From the NCBI GenBank assembly GCA_030278955.1, contig JAOANR010000014.1, positions 1,679,920 through 1,743,919 of the forward strand: a stretch of 64,000 nucleotides of DNA, written 5' to 3'. Positions within the stretch are counted from its first letter, which is position 1. Each line of letters begins with the position of its first letter. Under the pieces are notes generated by a model. It searched no databases. It was not told the origin of the DNA and saw nothing but the letters and a program-made list of their open reading frames with translations. Positions 9,969-22,126 of the stretch are shown here, piece after piece. Position numbers and translations under genes: made by a program. This DNA comes from Hygrophila difformis. Taxonomy: Eukaryota; Streptophyta; Magnoliopsida; Lamiales; Acanthaceae.

Positions 9969-11555
9969 ATGGATGCTCAAATAGGCCAGGCGAGGCTTGC
10001 CAGAACCAACTCTACACACATCCGATCGTCCCCCACCGCCAGGGCATCCGTCCACGGCGTGTTTTCTGTGAGCGAGATCGAACCTGATGCAGAAGCAGAG
10101 GATCTGGAGGAGCAGAAGCCACATAGCAAACCTTGCACGCCACCTGTTCGATCATATGCCGCCTATTTTGCACCACTTCTCGTACTATTCTCCCTACTCT
10201 GCGTTTATACTATGCTTGTATTCTTCAGACAGGGCGACATCTCCACCTCCGAGAATTTACTCTCGGTTTTAATAGTCGTGGCGATTCTGCTGTTTCTTGT
10301 ATCCAAAAACAAGTCTTTACAAAGCAAAAGGTTCAATCTATGCAAGCAATTGTGTGCTGTCATCTGTGGGAAAAGATTAGGGCTTTCGTGTTTGCCTCAC
10401 AAAAACCATTCAAAAACGGTGGAGTGGTTCATTGGGGAGCCGTCAGATTCGAACAAATTGGAAGGAAAAGGGGTGGTTAGTTTCAAAAGGTCAGTAACAG
10501 AAGGGACGGAACTGTACAGCAATGGAGATTTTTATGAGGGGGAGTTTCATGGAGGAAGGTGCAATGGCAGTGGAGTATACAATTACACTGCCAATGGTAG
10601 GTATGAAGGAGATTGGGTTGATGGGAAGTACGATGGTTACGGCGTCGAGAGCTGGGCAAGGGGGAGTAGGTACAGAGGGCAGTATAAACAAGGACTGAGG
10701 CATGGATATGGAGTTTATAAGTTTTATACAGGGGACGCCTACGCCGGAGAGTGGTGTAACGGGCAAAGTAATGGGATTGGAGTCCAGACCTGTGCTGATG
10801 GGAGCTGTTACATTGGCGAGTTCAAGAACGGTGTTAAACATGGCCTCGGATGTTACCACTTCAGGTGATCATTCGATGATTGTTTGATGATTGCATTACT
10901 TTTTGTTAAATGAAATATTATAAGATCTCCCTTAAATGCCCTATTTGACTTGACAGTTATGGGATTCTGGTCTTTTTCCTGTTAATGTCTTAATGTTTGT
11001 ACTGTATTTGTGCATCCCTTTACTCATTCAATAGCTTATGCCAATGCTGAACATGAGGCGGACTGTTTTACAGGAATGGAGATAGGTATAGTGGGGAGTA
11101 TTTCGGAGATAAAATCCATGGTTTTGGAGTGTATCAATTCGTGAACGGTCATTGTTACGAGGGATCATGGCACGAAGGGCGCAAGCAAGGATACGGCATG
11201 TATACTTTTCGAAATGGCGATCGCAAAAGCGGGGAATGGGATGATGGCAATCTTAGGAATCCTTTCCCCCCTTGTGCTGATTCATTAGTTCTTCAAGCAG
11301 TACAGGTAAAATTAGGATTACATTAGACTTGTGATTGGCCTATATTAATTTTATGGACAATTCTCATTATCCATATCCCATGTTTCGCAGGCAGCTAGGA
11401 AAACAGCAGAAAATGCGATTCGCCTGCCTCGGGTGGAAGAACAAGTAAACAGAGCCGTGACTTGTGCCAACAGGGCCGCCACAGCCGCGAGAGTAGCTGC
11501 TGTCAAAGCTGTCCAGAACAGGATTCATGGTAACTTTCGACATACTAATGTGTAA
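9969..11555 (+). CDS. MORN-repeat membrane protein, two TM segments (three exons)
   Basis: Exons 9969-10864, 11074-11305 and 11391-11555 join in phase to give 430 aa. The frame stays open upstream of 9969 but contains no ATG before a TGA at 9759, so 9969 is the first methionine. The N-terminus has Ser/Arg-rich and acidic stretches. Hydrophobic segments at about 65-85 and 97-112 predict a membrane anchor. MORN repeats follow with conserved tyrosines at 189, 212, 235, 258 and 281, an exact 23-residue period (YEGEFHGG, YEGDWVDG, YRGQYKQG, YAGEWCNG, YIGEFKNG). Three more are in exon 2. The tail (AARKTAENA...AATAARVAAVKAVQ) is an Ala-rich helix. The layout matches plant proteins often labelled SET7/9-like, but there is no SET domain. 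MORN repeats commonly bind lipid or tether membranes; the exact role is unknown. Confidence 0.87.
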
Positions 11556-11602
11556 AGTTATCACATTCACTCTTGACGACTGTACATTACGGAACAAAAT
11601 GG

Positions 11603-11637
11603 CAGCCCGGTGAGCTAAAAATAGCTCACCGGAGGCT
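11603..11637 (+). other. Strong hairpin just after the MORN gene stop
   Basis: CCGGTGAGCTA (11607-11617) and TAGCTCACCGG (11622-11632) are perfect complements around a 4-base AAAA loop. The flanking cagcc/ggctg can extend the stem past a short bulge. It begins about 50 bp after the stop codon, so it would lie in the 3' UTR if transcribed. Confidence 0.7.
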
Positions 11638-12063
11638 GAGAATATGTGAGGTCGTATGAACAAGTTGTACATATACAAATCCTTTCTCAATGTAATATTG
11701 CATACTAGAGTATTACTATTACATAGTATTCAACAAGTGTAAATACTCACATTTACTGCATTGCTGTAAAAAGAAAATTATGCTTCATCAAGCAGCAATG
11801 AAGTAGTAGTACTAGTACATATTTTTGTCAGATTGTTTAACAGAGGAAGTATGTGGTTTGAATGGGAAAAGATATGTTTGATTCAATAAGGGAAAATATC
11901 AGGAAACAGGATAAAAGATACCATGTCATTTGGTGAAGCAATCATACAATAATTGCACACCACGTTCCCTGCCAATGAATTTGCCCCATTTCCCTTTTTG
12001 CATTATTGTCTACAAAATGTAAACTTGAGGAAGATAGTCATTGGTTTAATTAGAAGTACGTAG

Positions 12064-12212
12064 AATTCCCTCCGTTTCTAAATAATTGTAACATAAGGAA
12101 ATGATACGGGATTTAATGCAAGAAACAAAAGTATTTTAGTGGAAGCTTTTAGTGGAAGTATTTATTATGAAACACCAAAAAAAAAAATGTTACACTTAAA
12201 AAGAAACAATTA
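12064..12212. mobile_element. Short, eroded Stowaway-like MITE
   Basis: The left end attccctccgtttctaaata...tgtaacat is mirrored on the right by atgttacactt...agaaacaatta. The outermost 'ggagggag' of the right end is missing, so the boundary is uncertain. No coding sequence. Confidence 0.5.
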
Positions 12213-13258
12213 AGTATGTTAATATGTTTCTTGTGATTGAAATGTGGAAGCACATGGTGGCTGTGATGGTGGGGTTTCTTGACAAGAATTAATGAATTAT
12301 ATGTACTAGTACTACTTTTGTTGCTTTGATCCGCAATCTCTGTTGTACTAATAGTATTTTTACTTGGAAAAAGGTACCAACTTTCATCTTTTTCTTGACA
12401 TTTTCAAGACTCGTATAACATACTTTTATTTTATTTTATTTTATTATTATTATTATTTTTGACCATTTGCTATTTGTATAATTCAACATTGAGACCCTAC
12501 TAGTCTACGGTAACAGATGAATTACAGTATTATTTACTGAAAATTGAAAGAAGAAAATTGTTCAATAGATTATTTATACTTCTATGAAACAATAAATCTA
12601 CCTATCATTAGTTTCTACTCAAGTAGTGTCGTGTAGCATGTTCATTGCATTGCTTCTCGTTATACTCTTGCGATTTTAAACAATGGTTTTCCTTTTTTTT
12701 CCCAGAATTTGGTAATAGTAATTTAATTTTTTTTTTAAATTGGAGTACATCTTTTCATGACACAAGATTTTAGTGCTTTTAAAAATTTTAACTTTTAATA
12801 TCATGCCAAAATAGGAAACAAACTTTTGATGTTTTTAGCTTTTAGAGAAAGCTTTTGATTGCTATTTAATGGAATAGTTACTAAATTCATGATTTTTTTT
12901 TAAAAAAAATTAAATCCTTTTAAGAACTTTGAGAAAAACATCAAATCATTTAATTTTTTATAGGCAATATTTTTCGGTGGAAAGAGAGGCCGAAGTCAAT
13001 TTATTCAGGGTGCCGAGCCAATTTATTCATAATGTTGTAATTGATGTACACCAAACATGTCTATATAGGCAATATTTATATACCAGTATATACAGCCTAT
13101 TCAATCCTTTTTCCCCACTGTTTGCATTTATTGATTTTCGATAGGATCAATCAAAGCCCAAATTATCCTCTTCCTTGATAAGTGAAAAACATGGAGTAAT
13201 AAATTATACTAGCACTATTATTTTGGACGAACATGATCGATTATTCTTGTCTTGTCCA

Positions 13259-13436
13259 CAATTATATAAAGTATAGACATTAAATGTTTGGGAAAATGAT
13301 GGTGGGAATCAATGCCACATAATTTCAAAGGGAAAAATGGAGGGATAGGGGCGGTGGGGAATCAAACCTCTAACATTCCATTGGAAGTCAAGGGACTTAA
13401 CCACTTGGGCTAAGTTGTTATCCCCAATTATATACT
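13259..13436 (-). mobile_element. tRNA-derived SINE remnant
   Basis: Read on the minus strand, the segment starts with a pol III A-box-like stretch (TAGCCCAAGTGGTTAAG) followed by a B-box-like ggtttgattcc. This is the same layout as the better preserved SINE at 35835-36005. Flanking caattatata occurs on both sides (13259 onwards and about 13425 onwards) and may be the target duplication. The 3' tail is eroded. Confidence 0.5.
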
Positions 13437-14040
13437 ACTAGTAGTTACTTACCTTCAATCCGTATTTAAAATTTGAAAGACAATAACATTAAGATTATTT
13501 AAATAAATCGCAGCAAACATTAATAATGCATTTGAATATTTGTTTTTTTCATAACCATTTGAATATATGGTTGATTCTTCGTTATCATTTTGGTATTTTC
13601 AGCCATCTTGCCTTATCCATGACGTGGATTTTTTATTATTATTAATTATATTCCTTATTATAATAATAATGTCTTGTCACGTTACCTCTATATCTCTACT
13701 GGGATTTCTTTCTTATTTTTAAATTACATTAAAATAGCACGTCAATTCTGACGATTTCAAAATAATTTTGATTGCCATGCTTGCGAAGACGTAATTGGGT
13801 TTTTTGTGTAATTTTTTAAATTCTTATTAATATTCTCGGCGGGGTTTATTTGTGAAGGTCAATGGAATTTGTGGCCCCAATTTTCTTTGGCACCAAGACA
13901 ACAATATTTCGTCGTGTGATCAATCATTAAGATAAGAAAATAGGATAACGATGTTCAACAATATAATGCTATATTATCAATTCTTACTTTTAATTTTGGA
14001 AATTAATACTATACTAGTCGATTTGATATAAAACTGGGGC

Positions 14041-14435
14041 TGTTATAGAAATAACTATATTTATTTATGTATGTGTATAATAAAATGGTATATGGCTTAT
14101 TAGCTTGTGTTTATAGTGGAAGTATTGTAATGGAAATTGGGATTAAATGGTGAAAGAAATGAAGTTTAAAGGTGGGATAATAAAATGGATAAAGTGTAAC
14201 AATTATGGCATGAGATGAAACAAGTATTAAGCTTGCATAAAATTTTTTCTCTCTTTTCTCAATACATTACATAGGCTATTTATAAACTTTTTTATCCTCT
14301 CACTATTTACTAACCTCATAATCAAGGCATATGCATTTCAAGACTTTCACATGTCTAACCTTATGATCAAGGCATGAACATGGATATTCACATGTTGAAC
14401 ACTAGACATTCACAATCAATATTACATGCATAACA
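14041..14435 (-). repeat. 3' LTR of copia-1
   Basis: 395 bp, identical by eye to 19274-19668. On the element strand it follows the polypurine tract AAGGGGGAG (complement at 14436-14444). Confidence 0.95.
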
Positions 14436-14446
14436 CTCCCCCTTGA
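14436..14446 (-). other. Polypurine tract of copia-1
   Basis: On the element strand, caAGGGGGAG directly abuts the 3' LTR, the standard place for plus-strand priming. Copia-2 has the equivalent AAAAGGGGGAG beside its own 3' LTR. Confidence 0.75.
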
Positions 14447-14573
14447 ATGTCGTCAATACGAAGAATATGCCTCGTTAAAACCTTACTTGGAAAAAACCCT
14501 ATGGGAAAAAAATCCAAGTTAGGAAAAAGAGTACATGATTCTTGCATATTTACTTCTCCCCCTGATCAAAGCA

Positions 14574-17500
14574 TCAGTTGAAGTTCTTTAGTTGGCGCAT
14601 CCCAATGCTTTTCACCAACTTTTCGAATGTTGCTGTTGGTAGTGCCTTGGTAAATAAATCTGCAAGATTATCAGCTGAACGGATTTGCTGCACATCTATT
14701 TCACCATTTTTCTGTAAATCATGAGTGAAGAAAAATTTTGGTGAAATGTGTTTCGTTCTATCTCCTTTAATATACCCTCCCTTCAATTGTGCTATACAAG
14801 CTGCATTATCTTCATATAAAATTGTTGGGGGTATCTTTTCTTCAGTAGCTATGCCACAATTTTTCAATATATGGTGCATCAAAGATCGCAACCATACACA
14901 CTCTCGACTGGCTTCATGAATTGCTAAAATTTCAGCATGATTTGAGGAAGTAGCAGTCAAAGTCTGCTTCATTGATCTCCATGAAATTGCAGTACCACCA
15001 CATGTAAAAACATAGCCAGTTTGAGATTTGGCTTTATGTGGATCTGATAAATATCCGGCATCAGCAAAGCCGATTATTTCATGTCGAGAGTCATTTGGGT
15101 AAAATAACCCAAGATCAATAGTTCCTTGGAGATAGCGAAATATGTGTTTAATTCCATTCCAATGTCGTCTAGTAGGAGATGAACTGAATATCGCTAATAA
15201 ATTTACTGCAAATGATATATCTGGTCTAGTGCAGTTTGCAAGATACATTAAAGCACCTATGGCACTTAAATATGGGACCTCTGGTCCAAGAATTTGTTCA
15301 CCTTCCTCTTGTGGTCTAAACGGATCCTTTTTTATATCAAGTGACCTTACGACCATTGGAGTACTCAATGGATGTGCTTTATCCATATAAAATCGCTTTA
15401 ATACTCTCTGAGTATAAGCTGTTTGATGGACAAAAGTTCCATTATTTAAATATTCAATTTGCAGACCAAGACATGATTTGGTTTTACCAAAATCTTCGAT
15501 TTCAAACTCCTTTTTTAGGTATTCAATAGCCTTTTGGAGCTCCTCTGGAGTTCCAATCAAGTTGAGATCATCAACATAAACTGCAATGATTACAAACCCT
15601 TGTCCATTTTTCTTAATGAAAATACATGGACAAATTGGGTCATTTGTATAACCCTCTTGTATCAAAGACTCACTGAGTCGGTTATACCACATTCGCCCGG
15701 ACTGTTTCAGTCCATATAGGGATTTTTGTAATTTGATGGAATACATATGTCTAGGATTTGATTCATATGTCTCTGACATTTTTAATCCCTCTGGGACCTT
15801 CATATAGATATCTGTATCTTAATTTCCATATAGATACGCAGTAATAACATCCATCAATCTCATTTCAAGATTTTGATGGACTGCTAAACTGATAAGATAT
15901 CTAAATGTTATTCCATCCATTACGGGGGAATATGTTTCATCATAATCAAATCCGGGTCTCTGTGAAAACCCTTGGGCGACTAATCTCGCTTTGTATCTGA
16001 CAATTTCATTTTTGTCATTTCTTTTTCTTACAAAAACCCATCTGTATCCAACTGGCTTTATATTTTCTGGTGTTTTGACAATCGGTCCAAACACATTTCG
16101 TCTAGCCAGGGAATCCAATTCAGATTGGATTGCATCTTTCCATTTTGGCCAATCTTTTCTTTTCCGACATTCATCAACCGAATTTGGTTCATGATCCTCG
16201 TCATCATTTATGATGTCAAGTGCTATATGGTACGAGAATACATTATCTATGATAATTGCATCTCGATTCCAAACATTTCTGCTTGTGACAAAATTGATTG
16301 ATATTTCATTATTTTCAAGTTCATTCTCCTCTGGAGCTGCAAGTTCTTGCTCCTCTGGAGCTACTTGCTCTTCAAGAGCTTCTTTTTCCTCTGGAATATT
16401 TTCTGTAATTTTGTCACTTTCAATTATTTGTGATCCTCTTTTCTTTCGAGGATTTTTATCTTTTGAACCTGGTGGTCTACCACGCTTCAGGCGTGCAGTA
16501 GATTCATCTTTGGCACTTGTAATTGGTCCCTCTGGGACATTAATTTTGATTGGAACATTTGCTGCCGGTATAAGAGATTTTGTTACTCTTTTAGAGTCGC
16601 ATAATGCGTCCGACAATTGATTTGCAATACTCTGCAAATGTACAATTCTTTGTACTTCTAGTTCACAATCATTTGTACGAGGATCGAAGAAATCTAACGG
16701 TGTTTTCCAGTTGATTTCTTTTTCTTTCTTTGGTTGATTTCTGTCTCCCCCTAATGTCGGGAAATGAGATTCGTCAAAATGACAATCTTTGAATTTCGCA
16801 GTAAATAAATCACCAGTTAATGGTTCGAGATATCGAATAATCGATGGTGATTCATACCCGACATATATTCCCAATCTACGTTGGGGACCCATCTTTGTGC
16901 GCTGAGGTGGTGCAATCGGGACATACACAGCGCAACCAAATATTCTGAGATGGGATATATTGGGTTCATGCCCAAATGTTAATTGTATAGGGGAGTATTC
17001 ATGATAATGTGTCGGTCTTAACCGCACCAATTTTGCTGCATGTAATATTGCATGCCCCCAAGCTGTCAATGGCAATCCAGATCTCATTAATAATGGTCTG
17101 GCAATTAATTGTAAACGCTTTATAAGCGATTCAGCAAGTCCATTCTGTGTATGGACATGAGCAATAGGATGCTCAACTGTTATGCCAATTGACACGCAGT
17201 ATTCATCAAACCTCTGGGATGAATATTCACCAGCATTATCCAACCGGATATTTTTTATTGTATAATCAGGGAACTGTGCTCGTAATTTAATAATTTGAGC
17301 AAGTAATTTTGCAAACGCATGGTTGCGAGATGATAATAATGATACATTGGACCATCGTGTTGATGCATCAATTAGCACCATAAAATATTTAAATGGTCCA
17401 CATGGTGGATCTATAGGTCCACATATATCACCCTGAATTCTTTCAAGAAAACTGGGGCTTTCAGTTCCCACTTTTGTTGGTGAATGTTTGGAAATTAATT

Positions 17501-18180
17501 TTCCTTGGGAGCAAGCAACACATATATAATCATTATGTTGCAGCAATTTTTGTCCCTTTAATGAATGGCCATGACTATTTGTAATAATTCGCCTCATCAT
17601 TGTAGAGCCGGGATGGCCTAGGCGATCATGCCATATCATATATTCATCAGTAAACCTATGGCTTCCAATAGACCTCTGGCCTATTTTGGGATGATATATA
17701 TTAGTGGGCCTCTGGCCATTAATAAACCTCTGGTTTATTTGGGGAATATTAGACCTGTGGTCTAAGTGATAATTTTCAATTGTATTTATCTTTGAAAAAT
17801 ACAATCCAGAAGACAGAGCTGGTAATTTTTCCAATATATATTTCTTACCATGTGTGGTATTTGTAATTAATAAATATTCGACATTCTCTGAAGTCGATGT
17901 CTCGAGATGATACCCATTTTCTCGGATATCTTTAAAACTTAATAAATTTCTTCGAGACTTGGGAGATAGGAGTGCATTTTTCACAATTAATTTTGTTCCC
18001 TCTGGGAAAATAAGGTTGGCTGTGCCAATTCCTTGTATAATATTTGCACTACCACATATTGTGTTTATGCTTGTATCTCCCATTTTTAAATTGGAAAAAT
18101 ACCTTATGTCTTTTAGTATCGTGTGCGTTGAAGCACTATCAATAAGACATATATTATCACTTTTATAATTCCCCATTTTG
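14574..18180 (-). pseudogene. Copia-1 pol (PR-IN-RT-RNH) with one in-frame stop
   Basis: A single frame runs from about 18180 (first likely Met at 18176, MGNYKSDN) to 14574, broken only by TAA at 15819-15821. That position follows TAYLYGN and precedes DTDIYMK in the RT domain. Before the stop come a protease (CLIDSAS), a GAG-pre-integrase zinc site (WHDRLGHPG and CVACSQGK), and an integrase core (GDICGP, LIDASTRW, ...NGLAESLIKR). After the stop come the YVDD catalytic motif (AVYVDDLNLIG) and an RNase H region containing ADAGYLSDPHKAKSQTGY, EDNAACIAQ and KHISPKFFF. It would need stop readthrough, or help from an intact relative, to make RT. The upstream 40 residues of the open frame are hydrophobic and look intronic rather than coding. 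Confidence 0.88.
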
Positions 18181-19273
18181 CTGTAATTAAAACAAGATAT
18201 AATTAATATTAAAACAAGATTAAATATAAGTGAAACAACACAATGCATAATAATATAGCAGAAATTAAAAAATTCAAAGCGTAATAAAAACAATATAATA
18301 ATATTGTATCATTGAAGAAATTTGTATATCTTTCGATGATATATTTAGCATATCAATAATGGCCTTTTGTAATATTTATATTGTCGTACTTTAGCAAGGT
18401 TTATTTCAACCTTTATTTGCTTTATTTATCAATAATTCTCGGTAACTAGTACCAATTCATTAGTCGTACGACAAATTATGGGACTATGTCCTCCTGCCAT
18501 ATTGATAGCATTTTTCTTCAATTGCTTCGCCTTTTAGAGGCATAATTTCTGGCAATTATTTTGCCATTTAAGAATCTGACTCTGTCAGTACACACCAAAC
18601 TAAAGACCCACGAAATCTGTTGGTATAACCGAACTAAGATTTATGGACTCTGTTGGTATTAATGTCATTTTTATTAATATATTGTCACATATCTCAATCG
18701 TGACATTATTCTAAACATGACTGATTTATATCATTTACAGACTTATAGTCTTGCAGTCATTATGATGCCCCGCATTTGGGATTTCAGCCAAAAATCTTTA
18801 TTTTATCAAAGAGCTGCCATTTGCCCCCACATTAAGGGAACTGTCACTATCTCTTATCAAAAATAAGAATTGGCAAAATGCTTATTTCCCATATATAGAC
18901 CAATATGATCTTTTGACCGTTTTGTTTTTCTAGGTCTTGGCCTGTGGCCGTATTTTTTTTTCTGCGGTCTAGGCCTGTGGCCGTATTTTTTTTTTATAAT
19001 GGTCTTTTCTAGACCCATTGTTTCCAAATAAATCTTAATATCCATATTTCAAGATAAATAATTAATCCCCGGATCTTTCCAACGGCATAGATTCCTGTTT
19101 TGAAAAATTAGTCATAACTGATATTGAAAATAGTTGTAATATATTACCTCAAGTGATTTTCTTCTGGATTTGAAAAATTTTGGCAGAACCCCGGTATGAA
19201 TCAAATTTACAACAGAACTCCAACAAAACCTTGGTAGAATTGGCAAACTCTAATAGAGCTCGTGCTGATAACG
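18181..19273 (-). pseudogene. Copia-1 leader with degenerate, largely deleted gag
   Basis: The primer-binding side adjoins the 5' LTR: element-strand gttatcagcacgagc, which shares TATCAG with the initiator-Met site of many copia elements. A gag start-like TNFSKQES is present near 19110, then frameshifted and stopped, with a later piece DIKIYLETMGLEKTII (about 18995-19040) matching gag of copia-2. After that the match ends in a tandem KKKYGHRPRP duplication. No zinc knuckle is visible. The last about 120 bp before pol are T-rich on the element strand and end TTTTAATTACAG, which looks like a splice acceptor. Confidence 0.7.
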
Positions 19274-19668
19274 TGTTATAGAAATAACTATATTTATTTA
19301 TGTATGTGTATAATAAAATGGTATATGGCTTATTAGCTTGTGTTTATAGTGGAAGTATTGTAATGGAAATTGGGATTAAATGGTGAAAGAAATGAAGTTT
19401 AAAGGTGGGATAATAAAATGGATAAAGTGTAACAATTATGGCATGAGATGAAACAAGTATTAAGCTTGCATAAAATTTTTTCTCTCTTTTCTCAATACAT
19501 TACATAGGCTATTTATAAACTTTTTTATCCTCTCACTATTTACTAACCTCATAATCAAGGCATATGCATTTCAAGACTTTCACATGTCTAACCTTATGAT
19601 CAAGGCATGAACATGGATATTCACATGTTGAACACTAGACATTCACAATCAATATTACATGCATAACA
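19274..19668 (-). repeat. 5' LTR of copia-1 with TATA box
   Basis: 395 bp, same sequence as the 3' LTR. On the element strand it contains TATAAATAG (complement at 19509-19517), the probable promoter. The target duplication ggggc follows at 19669-19673. Confidence 0.95.
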
Positions 19669-19673
19669 GGGGC

Positions 19674-22126
19674 CAATTTGTTAGAAATTCTTTGGGCCAA
19701 TTTGTTCCAATTGGCTGAATTGGTTTACAATGCACTTTTGAGTTTTGACCGTCCAAGTAACTACGGATTAATTCTTATCTCTATAAGCTAATAAAAAAAA
19801 TAAAAAAATTATTGTCTCTATATTTTGTTTTTATTTATTTATTTGGGGCTATTAATTTCTAATTCCACATTAGTTAAGTATGAAAGAATAATATTGTACA
19901 AATAGTATAGTTTTTAGTTTTATAATATGTTTTTGAATCCCTCACCGGATTTGCTTTTTACCAAAAAAATTGTCAAAATTTAATTGCCGGCTGCAACTCA
20001 AATAGTACATAAATACATAAATTTGTGAAGGGAAATTTAATTCTTTTGAATGGGCTGAAAGTGTGGCCCAGTTATAGTATTTGAGCCCATCATAATAAAA
20101 TCCCAAATCAACCCATCTGATAAGGTGTGGCCCAAAATGAATTAAACAAATGTGGCCCGATTACAATTACATTCCGCCGTTCCTGTCTTCCTCATTGAAT
20201 GTGGTCACCCTCTCACGAAACTTGATTACAGAGGACTAGATTAGCGTTTAGTACGAGCATAACTATAAATATATAGAGGTATATTTAGAAAAGTATCACA
20301 TTTAAAAAAAAAAATATATTGAAATCATAAATTTATAATAGAATAATAAATTTATTTTACCAATTATTGGTTGGAGGGAAATAGAGCCATTTTGATCTCA
20401 AAACCCAATTTGGCTGGACACTTATGGTTGATTATCGATTGCAATTAAAAAAAAAAAGAGTTTAAAAAAATAAAAAGAAGAATAAATTAAGCTAGTTATG
20501 TGTATTTGAAAGTAATGTATGCATTGGCAATATAATGACGATGAAAATGTAAACATAGGATTCCAAAAGAAGAAAAATTTCCACGTGACATCCACGAGAG
20601 TTGTTTTTTTCATAATTAGTTAAGTGTAAGTAAAGTGGGTTGTATACTTGTATTGTATGTTAGCAAAGTGGAATTATTTGGATTGACTTGATTTGGTCCT
20701 TTTTGGACGACACACACATGATGTTTCAATACCACACATGACATGCTGCTGCTTAATTTATTCACTACTGAAGTATTAGACTTATGTATCCAGACTCCAA
20801 TTAAGTCATAATAATCTAACTAAATTCAAAACCTGTGGTTACGTTATACAGTATATGCTAGCTGGAGCCTGGAGACGCAGGAAAAAAATATATATATTGG
20901 AAGGATACATACATAATAAAGATTATTACTATTAGTGTAGCTAGATTTTATAAGTTATATGTTGCAACAAATTATCAATTGGTGTCCCGACATCAGTAAA
21001 AACCATCAATTAACTAGTAGTATCTATCTCCTATCATATACTATCAGATATGCTACTAATTTCTAGATGAATAATGCATATATATCTAGTAAAATAAGCA
21101 GTCATACGTCGTCACTAATATTGAAGGCGAAGGTGGGAATTTATTTTGTTAAAAATCGTGAATAGAAGAAGGTTTCAATACAAAAAAGGAACCATTGAAT
21201 AACTCCTACGACTATTGTCTATATAAAGCACAACATAATCGATGTGGGACCTTTAGATAAATACTTCATCCATTCCTTTTTAAATGCTATGGACCCACAT
21301 TTCACGCAATCCAATACATATTTTTAATGCTTCATAACTCAAATTGCATACAAGTAAAAATTATGAAAAATTGATATTCTAAATCTATGTGCGCGATTAA
21401 ATGAATCCAACAAGATCCCACTTGACTATATGTTATCTTATATAATTGTATTAAAAAGCCAAGTCAAAGCTACTTAATGAACAGTACCAAAAGTCAAAAC
21501 GTGCATTTAAAAAAGAACGGAGTTAGTATAATTTTTCAACCTAAAATCAACTAAAATGGCCGGAGGGAAGCTCACCAATTTATGATGTGGGACGTTGCTT
21601 TTTCTTCTTTATTTCTAAGAAAATAAAAGGGAGGGAATTAAATTGCCATGAAACCCTTTTTTCCTTTCGATTTTTAGAACTTTGAGGCGAGATTCAAGAA
21701 TATTTGTTGGTTTCTTTCCTGTTTTTTCCATTGAAAAAAAAGGTATAGAAAGAATGAATTCAAGGACAACCCATCGAAATTGAATTCCTGTCTCAATCCA
21801 CTAATCAATTCTGTATTGAGAAAATTTCCCCAACAGTTTTATTTTCAGAGAAAATACACAAATATTCTACACCACAAGTAAATACTACTACTATACATAA
21901 TGAAAGCATATTTTTCTGTGGAGCCAAGAAAATATGCTTCACGGTACAACACACTACATACATACTAGAAGTATGTAATAGAATAAACCAAATTCATTTT
22001 TTCCTGTCATTGTCAGCAATGTCTTCAAGAAAAATAAAGTGATGAAGATCATCCAATGAATAAACAAATCTCGACCCAAAACTAAAAGGGTTTTAATTTA
22101 ACCAATTAATTAATTAATTAATTGAT
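19674..22126. other. AT-rich intergenic region and ERF 3' flank
   Basis: No gene is seen. Apart from a Stowaway MITE at 21264-21526, the region is AT-rich with short homopolymer runs. The last 150 bp before 22127 probably include the ERF 3' UTR. Confidence 0.6.
21264..21526. mobile_element. Stowaway-type MITE
   Basis: 263 bp, TA-flanked, termini CTTCATCCATTCCTTTTTA and ...aaagaacggagttag. It contains the family-typical 'gacccacatttcacgcaatccaat' block. The right terminus has drifted from ggaggtag. Confidence 0.8.

Larger units (their letters stand above)
11638..14035. other. AT-rich intergenic region
   Basis: No gene is seen. It contains a short eroded MITE (about 12064-12212) and a SINE-like remnant (about 13259-13436), both listed separately, and homopolymer-rich AT sequence otherwise. 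A 71-codon frame at 12929-13144 shows no domain and is not called. Confidence 0.6.
14041..19668 (-). mobile_element. Copia LTR retrotransposon (copia-1), recent but defective
   Basis: The element is 5628 bp, coding on the minus strand. LTRs at 14041-14435 and 19274-19668 are both 395 bp, begin TGTTATAG and end CATAACA, and I find no difference between them. A 5-bp duplication, ggggc, flanks the element (14036-14040 and 19669-19673). The order protease, integrase, reverse transcriptase, RNase H places it in Ty1/copia. Only shreds of gag remain, and pol has one in-frame stop, so it is not autonomous. Copia-2 (52017-57745) is a relative with about the same pol but different LTRs. Identical LTRs mean the insertion is young. 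Confidence 0.95.
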
